A program made the position numbers and the translations under genes. From CAZCEC01 sp964497615 (GTDB lineage Bacteria > Chloroflexota > Anaerolineae > Anaerolineales > UBA6663), in contig CAZCEC010000001.1 in assembly GCA_964497615.1 (NCBI GenBank), forward strand, positions 186,001-250,000: a stretch of DNA of 64,000 nt, written 5' to 3'. The first letter of the stretch is position 1. The number at the start of each line of letters is the position of its first letter. Shown piece by piece: positions 1 to 7,582 of the stretch. Under the pieces are notes generated by a model, which was not told where the DNA came from, did no database searches, and was given only the letters and a program-made list of their open reading frames with translations.

Positions 1-1162
1 ACCCGGCCGCTCCCATCGCTGGTCCGATCAACGCACCGGCCAGCACCACGCCTACCGCCACCGCTGCCGCTGCACGCGGCCGGCCCCTTGCTTTGTCGGC
101 GCTGGACGACGCGGCGATCAACCTGCCCAGGCCCTCTACCAACCGCACGCCCACGCGTGCCCCCAGAACTAACAAGACCGGCACGATTGGCAGCAGATAC
201 CGGTCCCAGACATTGAATGCAAGCAGCCAATAGGCCCCCAGATACAGCAGGCAGAACCCTGCCAGCAGCCGGTCAGTCAGGCTCGCCCGCGTTGGCCGGC
301 TCCGGGCAGCCAGCATCAACCCCAGCCCGGCCAGCCCCGCCACGCTGGCCGCAGTCGACCCGGTGACGTAGTGCAGCAGGCCCACCCACGCGCGCAGCCG
401 CGGCAGCACCTCGCTGCTGCGCGCCAGCCGGCCAGGCACATTGTCCGCGTAGCCCTGGGCCCAGAATCCGATCACGGGGTTTCGCGCTGCATCCCAGATG
501 AATATGATGACCGCCGCGGCTGCCAGAGCCACCGCCATCGGCAGCGCGGCCTGTGCCAGCCTTCTGGCCGCCGCCCGCGCACTCGCCGCTTCCGGCAGGC
601 GCAGCAGCAGCAAGGCCAGCGTCAACGGCACAAATACCAGGGCGGTCTGCTTGACGGCGAAGGCCACGGCCATGGCCGCTGCGGCCTCGCGCCTGCGCCC
701 TGCTGCCGCCGCCCCCCAGGCCCACAGCAGCGCTGCGGTCAACAAGGGATCAATGAAGACGGTGGTGGAGAACAGGATGGCAAAGGGCGACAGCGCCAGC
801 AGCCACGCCGCCAGCAGCCCAGCCGGCTGGCCGTACAGCCGCCGCGCAAAGGCAAACACCAGCGCCACGCTGACGACGCTGGCGAAGAACGCTGGCATCC
901 GCGCGGCCAATTCGCCGCCGCCAAATGCGCCCAGGCTGGCGGCGATGAGGTAGAAGGGCAGGGGGGGCTTGTCCACCACCACGCCGCGCAGCAGGGGGTC
1001 GTGTCCGTGCGCAATGCGCTGGCCAAACGAGGCATACAGCGCCTCGTCGGGATGAAAGCGATTGTCGGTCAGAGGCGCGGTGCGCAGGCCGGCTGCTGCC
1101 AGCAGGGCCAACACCAGGCCCGCCCGCGGCCAAAACGGCTGCCTTCGTGCCGTCGTGGTCAC
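1..1162 (-). CDS. ArnT/PMT-type (GT39-like) membrane glycosyltransferase, C-terminus cut by window edge
   Basis: This looks like an integral-membrane glycosyltransferase that moves a sugar from a polyprenyl-phosphate carrier to an acceptor on the outer membrane face. Reading the minus strand from a GTG at 1162 (AGGTAG just upstream, in-frame TAG two codons before) gives about 387 residues before the sequence ends. The acidic loop motif FHPDE lies near residues 36-40 and is followed by VVVDKPPLP; both are typical of the ArnT/PMT group. Ala/Leu/Val-rich membrane segments and an Arg-rich loop follow. It starts 51 nt after a GT2 gene of the polyprenyl-phosphate type, so the two may make and use the same lipid-linked sugar. 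Donor and acceptor cannot be told from sequence. Confidence 0.8.
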   Translation of the reverse strand, partial: MTTTARRQPFWPRAGLVLALLAAAGLRTAPLTDNRFHPDEALYASFGQRIAHGHDPLLRGVVVDKPPLPFYLIAASLGAFGGGELAARMPAFFASVVSVALVFAFARRLYGQPAGLLAAWLLALSPFAILFSTTVFIDPLLTAALLWAWGAAAAGRRREAAAAMAVAFAVKQTALVFVPLTLALLLLRLPEAASARAAARRLAQAALPMAVALAAAAVIIFIWDAARNPVIGFWAQGYADNVPGRLARSSEVLPRLRAWVGLLHYVTGSTAASVAGLAGLGLMLAARSRPTRASLTDRLLAGFCLLYLGAYWLLAFNVWDRYLLPIVPVLLVLGARVGVRLVEGLGRLIAASSSADKARGRPRAAAAVAVGVVLAGALIGPAMGAAG

Positions 1163-1213
1163 AAGCTACCTGTTGTGGTTTTCACGTCGCGCCCGCGCCC
1201 GGCCAATCCGCGC

Positions 1214-1906
1214 CTAATCCACGAAGCGGTATTTCAGCAGGGTCCACACGGCCTCGAAGGCATCCTTCAGCCCGATCTTCTTGCCCTGCTCATACTCGCG
1301 CGGGTCAAAGGAAATCGGCACTTCGTAGATGCGGTGCCGGCGTTTGAGCATCTTGGCCGTCACTTCCGGCTCGAAGTCGAAACGCTTGGCGCGCAGCGGA
1401 ATGCCCTTGATCACCTCAGCCTTGAAGACCTTGTAGCCCGTTTCCATATCCGACAGGATGGTGTCGTATAGGACGTTCGTCATAAGTGTCAGCAGCTTGT
1501 TAGCCACCATATGCCAGAACATCATGGCCTTGCGCGGCCCGCCCAAGAAGCGCGAACCGTACACCACGTCCGCCCGCCCTTCCTGGATCGGCCGCAGCAG
1601 GGCCGGATAGTCGCGCGGATCATATTCCAGATCGGCATCCTGAATCAGCAAGATCTCGCCGCTGGCCGCCTCAAACCCAGTGTGCAGGGCCGCCCCTTTG
1701 CCTTTGTTCTGCTCGTGGAGCAGCACCCGCACCGCCGGGTGGCTCTCCGGCGTCAACTGCGCCAGGACCTCGCGCGTGCCGTCGGTCGAGCCATCGTCCA
1801 CCACGATGATCTCGGCTTCCGGCGCCGACGCCTGGACCCGCCGAATGATCTCAGCAATGGTCGCCCGTTCGTTAAAACACGGCACTATTACGGAAAGTGG
1901 AGGCAT
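1214..1906 (-). CDS. GT2 family glycosyltransferase, polyprenyl-phosphate (DPM1-like) type
   Basis: A 230-residue soluble GT-A enzyme that probably transfers a nucleotide-activated hexose to polyprenyl phosphate. The N-terminus has the family opening SVIVPCFNE (5-13), the nucleotide-binding VVDDGS (35-40) and the metal-binding QDADLEYDP (D90, D92). The central MFWHMVANKLLT stretch and DMETGYKVF fit the DPM1-like subgroup. There is no C-terminal membrane anchor, so the product would act at the cytoplasmic face with another membrane protein, perhaps the GT39-like neighbour 51 nt downstream. No Shine-Dalgarno precedes the ATG; a TATAAT hexamer ends 7 nt before it, so the mRNA may be leaderless. 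The sugar is unknown. Confidence 0.88.
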   Translation of the reverse strand: MPPLSVIVPCFNERATIAEIIRRVQASAPEAEIIVVDDGSTDGTREVLAQLTPESHPAVRVLLHEQNKGKGAALHTGFEAASGEILLIQDADLEYDPRDYPALLRPIQEGRADVVYGSRFLGGPRKAMMFWHMVANKLLTLMTNVLYDTILSDMETGYKVFKAEVIKGIPLRAKRFDFEPEVTAKMLKRRHRIYEVPISFDPREYEQGKKIGLKDAFEAVWTLLKYRFVD

Positions 1907-1913
1907 GTTGGCG

Positions 1914-1919
1914 ATTATA
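1914..1919 (-). promoter_or_regulatory. -10 element (TATAAT) for a leaderless GT2 transcript
   Basis: TATAAT on the minus strand is separated by 7 nt (CGCCAAC) from the ATG of the GT2 gene at 1906. This spacing would place the transcription start at or next to the A of the start codon. The position 17 nt upstream holds only a poor -35 match. Confidence 0.5.
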
Positions 1920-1934
1920 CGCCAAGAACGATGG

Positions 1935-1943
1935 TGCTATAAT
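1935..1943 (+). promoter_or_regulatory. Extended -10 promoter (TGCTATAAT) of the AAA+ ATPase gene
   Basis: TGCTATAAT is a perfect extended -10 (TGnTATAAT). It would start transcription near 1950 and give a leader of about 24 nt carrying GGAG 7 nt before the ATG at 1974. The element lies back to back with the GT2 -10 element. It argues against any translation start upstream of 1974. Confidence 0.6.
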
Positions 1944-1973
1944 GCCGGCCAACATGGAGAACGGAGCCGAAAG

Positions 1974-3314
1974 ATGACGAGTCGCACGGCCATTGCCCCC
2001 AATGTTGGCAGCCTGCCGATGGGCCCCGACAAGTTCATACCGCCGCCCATCAGCCGGATGGAAGAGACCGGCCTGCCTCCGATCTACCTGGCTGACCTGG
2101 CCCTTAAGATCCTCTATGCCAGCGGCTATCTCACGGGTTTCCGCATTGCCGAACTGATGACCTTGCCCTTCACGCCCATCGTGGAGGAGATCCTGGACTT
2201 TCTGAAGCGCGAAAAGCTGGTCGAGGTCAAGGGCGCCGGCGGCTTTGGCGAGGGCGCCTATCAATACGCCATCACGGGGGCCGGCATCGCCCGCGCCCGC
2301 GAAGCCATGGCCCGCAATGAGTACGCCGGCCCGGCACCGGTGCCGATCCGCGAGTACAACGCCGCCATTTCCAAACAGGCCGCCGCCCGGATTCAGGTCA
2401 CCCAGCGGGTGATGCGCCAGTCGCTGTCGCACCTCGTCATGGGCGACAAGGCCCTGGCCCGCATTGGCCCGGCCGCCAACTCCGGCACCTCCCTGTTTCT
2501 CTTCGGCGCTCCCGGCAACGGCAAGACCACCATCGCGCGCGCCATTGGCCAGATGGTGCTGGGCGAGGACATGTATATCCCCTACGCCGTGGACGTGGAG
2601 GGCCAGGTCATCAAGGTCTTCGACAACGTCAATCACGAAGTCCTGCGCGACGACGAGGGCGGCAAGCTGGGCACGGGCCCGCTGCGCCCGGGGGCCAAGC
2701 GCGACGCCCGCTGGGTCCGCATTCGCCGCCCCTTCATCGTCGTCGGCGGCGAACTCACCATGGCGGGCCTGGACCTGCAGTTTGACGAGGTCAACAAGTT
2801 CTACGAAGCGCCCTTCCAGATGAAGGCCAATGGCGGCATGTTCCTCATTGATGACTTTGGCCGCCAGCAGGTCCGGCCGCGCGACCTGCTCAACCGCTGG
2901 ATCGTGCCGCTGGAGAACCGCCTCGACTTCCTCACGCTCCACAATGGCCGCAAGATCGAGATCCCGTTCGAGGTGCTCGTCGTTTTCTCCACCAACCTGC
3001 CCCCGCGCGATCTGGTGGATGAAGCCTTCCTGCGCCGCATCCGCCACAAGATCGAAATCGTGGACCCGACCTACGAGGAGTACAAGGAAATCTTCCGGCG
3101 GATGGCCGAGTCCAAGCGCATTCCCTTCGATGAGAAGGGCCTCGCCTATTTGCTCCAGGAGTGGTATATCAAGCGCAACCGCAAGCTGCGCTCCAACCAT
3201 CCCCGCGACATCCTCGAGCAACTGCTGGATATCGCCGCCTACCTCAACGTCGAGCCGTTGATGAGCAAGGAACTGCTCGACCGGGCCTGCGAATCGTACT
3301 TTGTGGAAATCTAG
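1974..3314 (+). CDS. AAA+ family ATPase with N-terminal winged-helix-like region
   Basis: A 446-residue AAA+ ATPase of unknown client. Residues 35-115 look like a small DNA- or protein-binding winged helix (ILYASGYLTGFRIAELM, then an EEILDFLKREKLVEV helix and a wing). The ATPase module has Walker A GAPGNGKT (178-185), a Walker B-like FLIDDFGR, the sensor-1-like VVFSTNLPP, and FLRRIRHKIEI resembling an arginine-finger region. The frame is open upstream, but the ATG at 1974 has GGAG at -8 and sits just after a strong extended -10 promoter, so it was chosen. The stop overlaps the start of the next gene by 14 nt, which suggests coupling. No specific function can be given. Confidence 0.8.
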   Translation: MTSRTAIAPNVGSLPMGPDKFIPPPISRMEETGLPPIYLADLALKILYASGYLTGFRIAELMTLPFTPIVEEILDFLKREKLVEVKGAGGFGEGAYQYAITGAGIARAREAMARNEYAGPAPVPIREYNAAISKQAAARIQVTQRVMRQSLSHLVMGDKALARIGPAANSGTSLFLFGAPGNGKTTIARAIGQMVLGEDMYIPYAVDVEGQVIKVFDNVNHEVLRDDEGGKLGTGPLRPGAKRDARWVRIRRPFIVVGGELTMAGLDLQFDEVNKFYEAPFQMKANGGMFLIDDFGRQQVRPRDLLNRWIVPLENRLDFLTLHNGRKIEIPFEVLVVFSTNLPPRDLVDEAFLRRIRHKIEIVDPTYEEYKEIFRRMAESKRIPFDEKGLAYLLQEWYIKRNRKLRSNHPRDILEQLLDIAAYLNVEPLMSKELLDRACESYFVEI

Positions 3315-4080
3315 GCTCGCGCACCTCTACCCGGTCGCGCCGGCCATCTTTGCCCACCGCGGCGCCTCCGCGCACGCGCCGGAGAATACCCTGCCGGCCT
3401 TTGGCCTCGCCCTGGAGCAGGGCGCCGACGGCATCGAGTTGGATGTAACGCTCTCGGCCGATGGCGTGCCGGTCGTCATTCACGACGACACCCTCGACCG
3501 CACCACCACCGGCCGCGGCCCGGTGGCGGCCCACACCCTTGCCCAACTGCGCTCTCTGGACGCCGGTTTCCCGGCCTCGTTTGGAGATCGATTCGCGGGC
3601 ACCCGCCTGCCGACGCTCGACGAGGTATTGGCAGCATATGGCCGGCAGGCCATCTTCAATGTGGAGCTCAAGCACGACCGCTCGCCCAGCCGCGGGCTGG
3701 CGGCGGCGGCCGTCGAGGTTATTCACGCGCACGATCTTGGCGCGCGGGTGATCGTGTCCTCATTTCAATTCAGCAATCTGCGCCGGGTGCGGGCCCTCGA
3801 CCCGGCGCTCCCCATCGGCCTGTTGTATGTCTCAGCGCTTTTCAGCCAGCGGCTGGTCCGCTGGCTCAACGCCGATCTTCACCCTGAAGCCCATCACCCC
3901 GGCGTCTATCACCTCTCGCCCGCCCGGCTGGCGTGGTATCACCAGCACGGCCTGCGCGTCAATGCCTGGACGGTGAATGACCCGGAACAAATGCGGTCCC
4001 TGGCCGCGGCCGGCCTGGATGGGCTGATCACCGACGACCCGGCGCTGGCCGTACGCACGCTCCGCGCCGCACCGTCCTGA
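3301..4080 (+). CDS. Glycerophosphodiester phosphodiesterase (GDPD family)
   Basis: A 259-residue cytoplasmic TIM-barrel enzyme that hydrolyses glycerophosphodiesters to glycerol 3-phosphate and an alcohol. The family signature is intact: AHRGAS with H19-R20, PENT (27-30), the metal-binding pair IELD (E46, D48) and the catalytic VIHDD (H61). NVELK and VNAWTVND further on also fit. No signal peptide is seen. The TTG start overlaps the AAA+ gene by 14 nt; no better start lies between it and HRG. The gene ends 3 nt before the stop of the convergent protease gene, leaving no room for a classical terminator. Confidence 0.9.
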   Translation: MWKSRLAHLYPVAPAIFAHRGASAHAPENTLPAFGLALEQGADGIELDVTLSADGVPVVIHDDTLDRTTTGRGPVAAHTLAQLRSLDAGFPASFGDRFAGTRLPTLDEVLAAYGRQAIFNVELKHDRSPSRGLAAAAVEVIHAHDLGARVIVSSFQFSNLRRVRALDPALPIGLLYVSALFSQRLVRWLNADLHPEAHHPGVYHLSPARLAWYHQHGLRVNAWTVNDPEQMRSLAAAGLDGLITDDPALAVRTLRAAPS

Positions 4081-4083
4081 CGC

Positions 4084-5382
4084 TTACTGCCCCTCCGCTG
4101 GGAGGCTGGCTCCTGCCGGGATGGCCGTGGCGGCGATCGCCTGGATTTGCCGCAAGGCCTCGTCCAACTGCGGATCGGCCCCCGCCGCGTGATCGGCCTC
4201 GCTGAGTTCCACCGCGACATCGGGCGCAATGCCCAATTCGTGGATGCTCCGGCCATTGGGCGTGTACCAGCGCGCTACCGTCACCCGGATGGCCCCATTA
4301 TCGCCCCGCAGCTCGTGCCAGTTCTGCACCGACCCCTTGCCGTACGATGTAACGCCTACCAACACGCCGCGCTGGTTGTCTTGAATGGCGCCGGCCACGA
4401 TCTCGGAGGCGGAGGCCGACCCTTCGTCGATCAGCACTGCCAGGGGGATTTCGGTCGCCAGCCCACCGCGTTCCGCCTCGTACTGCACCTCGCGTCCGTC
4501 GCCGAACTCCTCGCGCATCACCAGCGTCCCGCGCGGCAGGAACTGGGAGGTGACGTCGATGGCGGTCGAAAGAAAACCGCCGGGGTTGCCCCGCAAATCG
4601 AGCACCAGCCCGGCCGGGTCCGACCGCATTAGTTCGCGCAGGATGTCGCGCAGTTCGCGCGTCGTCCGCGCGCCGAAGTCGTTGACCTTGACGTAGGCGA
4701 TGTTCCCGTCCAGGACTTCGCCCTCCACTGAGGCGATGGAGATGCGAGCCCGCGTCACCGAAAATTCGCGCGTATCTTCTGGCTGCCCTGGCGCGGGTTC
4801 CCGCAGAATGGTGAGGATGACCGTGCTGCCGGCCGGCCCGCGCACCAGGCCGATCGCCTCCGGTTCGGTCAGCCCTGTAATGTCCACCCCATCCACCGCG
4901 ATGATGAGGTCGCGCGGCAGCAGCCCGGCCTCTTCGGCTGGCGAGCCTGGGAACGGCGACACGATCCGCAGACCGCGCCCCTCTTCCCCGTCGACGTAGG
5001 CGCCAATGCCCTCAAACTCGCCGGACTGGTCTTCGCTGATGATGTTGTAGTCCTCGGGCGGCATGTAGCTCGAGTGCTCATCGCCCAGCGCCTCCATCAT
5101 CCCGGCGATGGCGCCCTGCATCAGCTTGGTGTCGTCCACTGGCTGGTCCACAAAGTCCTCGTGCACCAGGCGCCACGCCTGCCAGAACGGCTCAAACAAC
5201 GCTTCCAGGTTGGCGGGCGTGCCGCCTTCGCCGGGCCGGGCGTCTTCCAGCCCCGCCAGCACGGGCACGTCCACCGCCGCACCGCTCGTGTAGCGCCCCG
5301 CGATGAACCCGCCCACGAATACGCTCGTGCCAATGATGCCCGTCACCATGGCCGTCATCAGTGCTCGAATAAACCCATTCAT
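4084..5382 (-). CDS. S41 family C-terminal processing peptidase (CtpA-like)
   Basis: A 432-residue membrane-anchored serine protease of the carboxyl-terminal processing family, acting outside the cytoplasmic membrane on protein C-termini. An N-terminal hydrophobic segment (about 8-30) is a signal anchor. A PDZ domain covers about 125-195 (GIGAYV, AEEAGLLPRDLIIAVDG). The catalytic domain has LDLRGNPGG (261-269), the nucleophile in DEGSASASE (S324) and the general base in SYGKG (K349), with the usual spacing of 25 residues. AGGAGG-like SD sequence (AGGAGG) lies 5 nt before the ATG. The enzyme looks complete and active. Confidence 0.92.
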   Translation of the reverse strand: MNGFIRALMTAMVTGIIGTSVFVGGFIAGRYTSGAAVDVPVLAGLEDARPGEGGTPANLEALFEPFWQAWRLVHEDFVDQPVDDTKLMQGAIAGMMEALGDEHSSYMPPEDYNIISEDQSGEFEGIGAYVDGEEGRGLRIVSPFPGSPAEEAGLLPRDLIIAVDGVDITGLTEPEAIGLVRGPAGSTVILTILREPAPGQPEDTREFSVTRARISIASVEGEVLDGNIAYVKVNDFGARTTRELRDILRELMRSDPAGLVLDLRGNPGGFLSTAIDVTSQFLPRGTLVMREEFGDGREVQYEAERGGLATEIPLAVLIDEGSASASEIVAGAIQDNQRGVLVGVTSYGKGSVQNWHELRGDNGAIRVTVARWYTPNGRSIHELGIAPDVAVELSEADHAAGADPQLDEALRQIQAIAATAIPAGASLPAEGQ

Positions 5383-5487
5383 GCCAGCCTCCTGGCTTGC
5401 TCCGTCGCGGGGTGTTTAAGCGCCCGCCGCCAACCACTCGGCCTATTCTACCGGCCTTCGGTAAGTGCGGGATGAGAGGTAAACCAA

Positions 5488-5529
5488 GACGGGGACGGCA
5501 CCGCCCCGCTGCGGGCGTCCGTCCCCGTC
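5488..5529 (-). terminator. Stem-loop terminator after the cupredoxin gene
   Basis: GACGGGGACGG (5488-5498) pairs perfectly with CCGTCCCCGTC (5519-5529). The 20-nt loop can itself fold (CCGCCCCGC with GCGGGCG). On the minus strand it lies 20 nt after the cupredoxin stop and is followed by TTGGTTTACC, only weakly U-rich. Confidence 0.6.
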
Positions 5530-5548
5530 GTTGGCCTGCGGCGCTGGC

Positions 5549-5920
5549 CTATTCGGTGACCGTCAGCGTGCCTTCCATGCCCGCCTCGCGGTGGCCGGGC
5601 ACATCGCAGTAGTAGGTAAAAGTCCCGGCAGCCGACGGCGTGAAGCTGACCGGCGCCGACTGCCCGCCCTGGAGCGGACCGGCTGACACCGAAAACTCAT
5701 CAATCACCAGGTTGTGCTCAAGCACGCCTACGTTTTCCAGACTGATCTCTACCATTTGTCCCACCTGGGCCGTCAGGTTGGCCGGGTCGAATGTAAACGT
5801 ATCTTGGGCTCGCACTGTGACGGCTTGTGGGCTGGGCGTGCCGCCGCCGCCGCACGCGGCCAGCACCAGCGCCGCCAGCAAAGCCAGTCCCAAGGTGGTC
5901 GCAGTTCTCTTCTTCCTCAC
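5549..5920 (-). CDS. Cupredoxin-domain lipoprotein (type I copper protein)
   Basis: A 123-residue exported blue-copper-type protein, probably an electron carrier or copper-binding protein. A signal peptide ends in the lipobox LAAC (lipidated C23), followed by GGGG and a short Pro/Ser linker. The cupredoxin fold carries all four expected ligands: H69 in LEHNL, C105 and H110 in YYCDVPGH, and M115 in AGMEG. The start is a GTG with AAGGAG 8 nt upstream. The gene stands alone between two stem-loops. Its partner could be the cytochrome oxidase implied by the copper chaperones at 17.7-19.2 kb, but no direct link is seen. Confidence 0.9.
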   Translation of the reverse strand: MRKKRTATTLGLALLAALVLAACGGGGTPSPQAVTVRAQDTFTFDPANLTAQVGQMVEISLENVGVLEHNLVIDEFSVSAGPLQGGQSAPVSFTPSAAGTFTYYCDVPGHREAGMEGTLTVTE

Positions 5921-5946
5921 GTCGTGTTCTCCTTGTGTATTGAGTG

Positions 5947-5963
5947 TCTAGTTGCGATCTAGT
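5947..5963. repeat. Direct repeat TCTAGT-N5-TCTAGT upstream of the cupredoxin gene
   Basis: TCTAGT at 5947-5952 recurs exactly at 5958-5963, an 11-bp period (one helical turn). It begins 27 nt upstream of the cupredoxin GTG, within the likely promoter. Such spacing is common for dimeric response-regulator sites; the binding protein is unknown. Confidence 0.4.
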
Positions 5964-6168
5964 ACGCGCCAAAACGACCAGCGAATTCTATCACTGGCCT
6001 GGCCGCCTGACTGGTCCACAAGGGGAACGTACAGCCGCCAAAAATGGCGGCGGGCTGGCAGTTTCTGGCGACGGCATTGCCGTTGCAATGGTGCCGGTCG
6101 GCGCCCAGGTGGCGTCGGTTGGCGGCGAGGGCCCACCTCTGAACCGGCCGTCGCCTCGAGCCAAACAC

Positions 6169-6199
6169 GACGGGGCGCCCTGCACCAGGGCGCCCCGTC
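6169..6199 (-). terminator. 13-bp stem-loop terminator of enolase
   Basis: GACGGGGCGCCCT (6169-6181) and AGGGCGCCCCGTC (6187-6199) form a perfect 13-bp stem with a 5-nt loop, 30 nt beyond the enolase stop. On the minus strand GTGTTTGG follows, a weak U-tract. Confidence 0.65.
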
Positions 6200-6228
6200 T
6201 GCTTCAACTCGACCCCCAGTGTGGGACG

Positions 6229-7509
6229 CTAATGCCTGAACGCGCCCCGGCCCGCATACACCGCCCGGTCGCCCAGCGCCTCCTCGATGCGCAGCAGTTG
6301 GTTATACTTCTCCACCCGCTCGCTCCGTGCCAAGGCACCGGTCTTGATCTGGCCGGTGCCCAACCCCACTACCAGGTCGGAAATGAAGATGTCGGCCGTC
6401 TCGCCGCTGCGGTGCGACACCACCGCCGTCCAGCCGGCGGCGTGCGCCAGGTTGATGGCGCTGACCGTCTCCGTCACCGACCCAATCTGGTTGAGCTTGA
6501 TCAGCACCGAGTTGCCCACGCCACTGTCGATGCCGCGCTGGATGCGTTCGACGTTGGTGACGAACAGGTCGTCGCCCACCAGCTGCGTATCATCGCCCAT
6601 CCGCTGGGTGATCAGCTTCCATCCATCCCAGTCATCCTCGGCCAGGCCGTCTTCCACCGAGATCAGGGGGTAGCGCTCCCGCCAGCCCGCATACAAGTCC
6701 ACCATCTGCGCTGAGGTCAGGTCCCCGTCGGCGCCGAGCTTATACACCCCCTCCTTGTGGAACTCACTCGCCGCCGGGTCGAGCGCGATGGCGATGTCCT
6801 GGCCGGGCCGGTAGCCGGCCTTCTCGGTGGCGTTGACCAGCAGCTTGAGGATGTCCTCCAGCACCGTCACCATCGGCGCAAATCCGCCTTCATCACCCAC
6901 GTTCGTGTTGAGGCCCTGCGCCTTCAGCAGCGCCTTCAGCGCGTGATAGGTCTCGGCCCCCCACCGCAGCGCTTCCCGAAAGGTAGGCGCGCCCAGGGGC
7001 ACGATCATGAATTCCTGCATCGCCACGGTCGTCCACCCCGTGTGCGCCCCGCCGTTCAGCACGTTCATCATGGGCACCGGCAGCCGGCGGGCGTCCCCGC
7101 CCCCCAGGTGCTGATACAACGGCTTGCCCTGCGCCGCCGCCGCCGCCCTCGCCGCCGCCATCGAAACGCCCAGGATGGCGTTGGCGCCCAGCCGGCTCTT
7201 GTTGGGGGTCCCGTCCAGCGCCAGCAGCTTGCCGTCCAACCCGGCCTGGTCCATCGCGTCCAGGCCCGCCAGCGCGGCCGCGATCTCGGTCTGAATGTTC
7301 GTGACCGCCGTCAGTACGCCCTTGCCCAAGTAGCGCTGCTTGTCACCGTCGCGCAGTTCCAGCGCCTCGTGCGCCCCGGTGGAAGCGCCCGACGGCACCG
7401 CCGCCCGGCCCAGCGCGCCGCCGCGCAGCGTCACCTCGGCCTCGACCGTTGGGTTGCCGCGCGAATCCAGGATCTCCCGCGCATGTATGGCCGTAATGTG
7501 TGTGTCCAT
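6229..7509 (-). CDS. eno: Enolase (phosphopyruvate hydratase)
   Basis: A 426-residue glycolytic enzyme converting 2-phosphoglycerate to phosphoenolpyruvate in the cytoplasm. The family order is complete: AREILDSRGNPTVE at the N-terminus, VPSGASTG loop, NVGDEGGFAP with the catalytic Glu, the metal ligands in DPAASEF and SVEDGL, LIKLNQIGSVTE with the catalytic Lys, and SHRSGETAD. Length is normal. AGGAG lies 4-5 nt before the ATG. It is followed by a stem-loop and appears monocistronic, since the next upstream gene ends 73 nt away. TATCAT and TAGAAT hexamers upstream may be -10 elements. Confidence 0.97.
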   Translation of the reverse strand: MDTHITAIHAREILDSRGNPTVEAEVTLRGGALGRAAVPSGASTGAHEALELRDGDKQRYLGKGVLTAVTNIQTEIAAALAGLDAMDQAGLDGKLLALDGTPNKSRLGANAILGVSMAAARAAAAAQGKPLYQHLGGGDARRLPVPMMNVLNGGAHTGWTTVAMQEFMIVPLGAPTFREALRWGAETYHALKALLKAQGLNTNVGDEGGFAPMVTVLEDILKLLVNATEKAGYRPGQDIAIALDPAASEFHKEGVYKLGADGDLTSAQMVDLYAGWRERYPLISVEDGLAEDDWDGWKLITQRMGDDTQLVGDDLFVTNVERIQRGIDSGVGNSVLIKLNQIGSVTETVSAINLAHAAGWTAVVSHRSGETADIFISDLVVGLGTGQIKTGALARSERVEKYNQLLRIEEALGDRAVYAGRGAFRH

Positions 7510-7582
7510 GTGACTCCTGACCTGATGATAGTGGCTGATCTGGAATTATTCTAACATGGGCCAGTCGCAGGGGCGCAGCGCG

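Larger units (their letters stand above)
5921..6228. other. 308-nt intergenic region between cupredoxin and enolase genes
   Basis: No convincing gene was found here. It holds the enolase-side stem-loop at 6169-6199, a direct repeat at 5947-5963 and the presumed cupredoxin promoter. A possible minus-strand -35 (TTGGCG) followed after 16 nt by TAGACA is weak. Confidence 0.5.

Noticed and set aside
371..1471. Plus-strand open frame of 366 codons opposite the glycosyltransferases
   Set aside because: Its protein is Arg/Gln/Pro-rich without domains, while the minus strand gives clear GT39-like and GT2 motifs across the same bases.
1872..3221. Minus-strand open frame of 449 codons opposite the AAA+ gene
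   Set aside because: It is the antisense of an intact AAA+ ATPase; low-complexity Ala/Asp/Val composition and no family motif. Typical GC-rich shadow.
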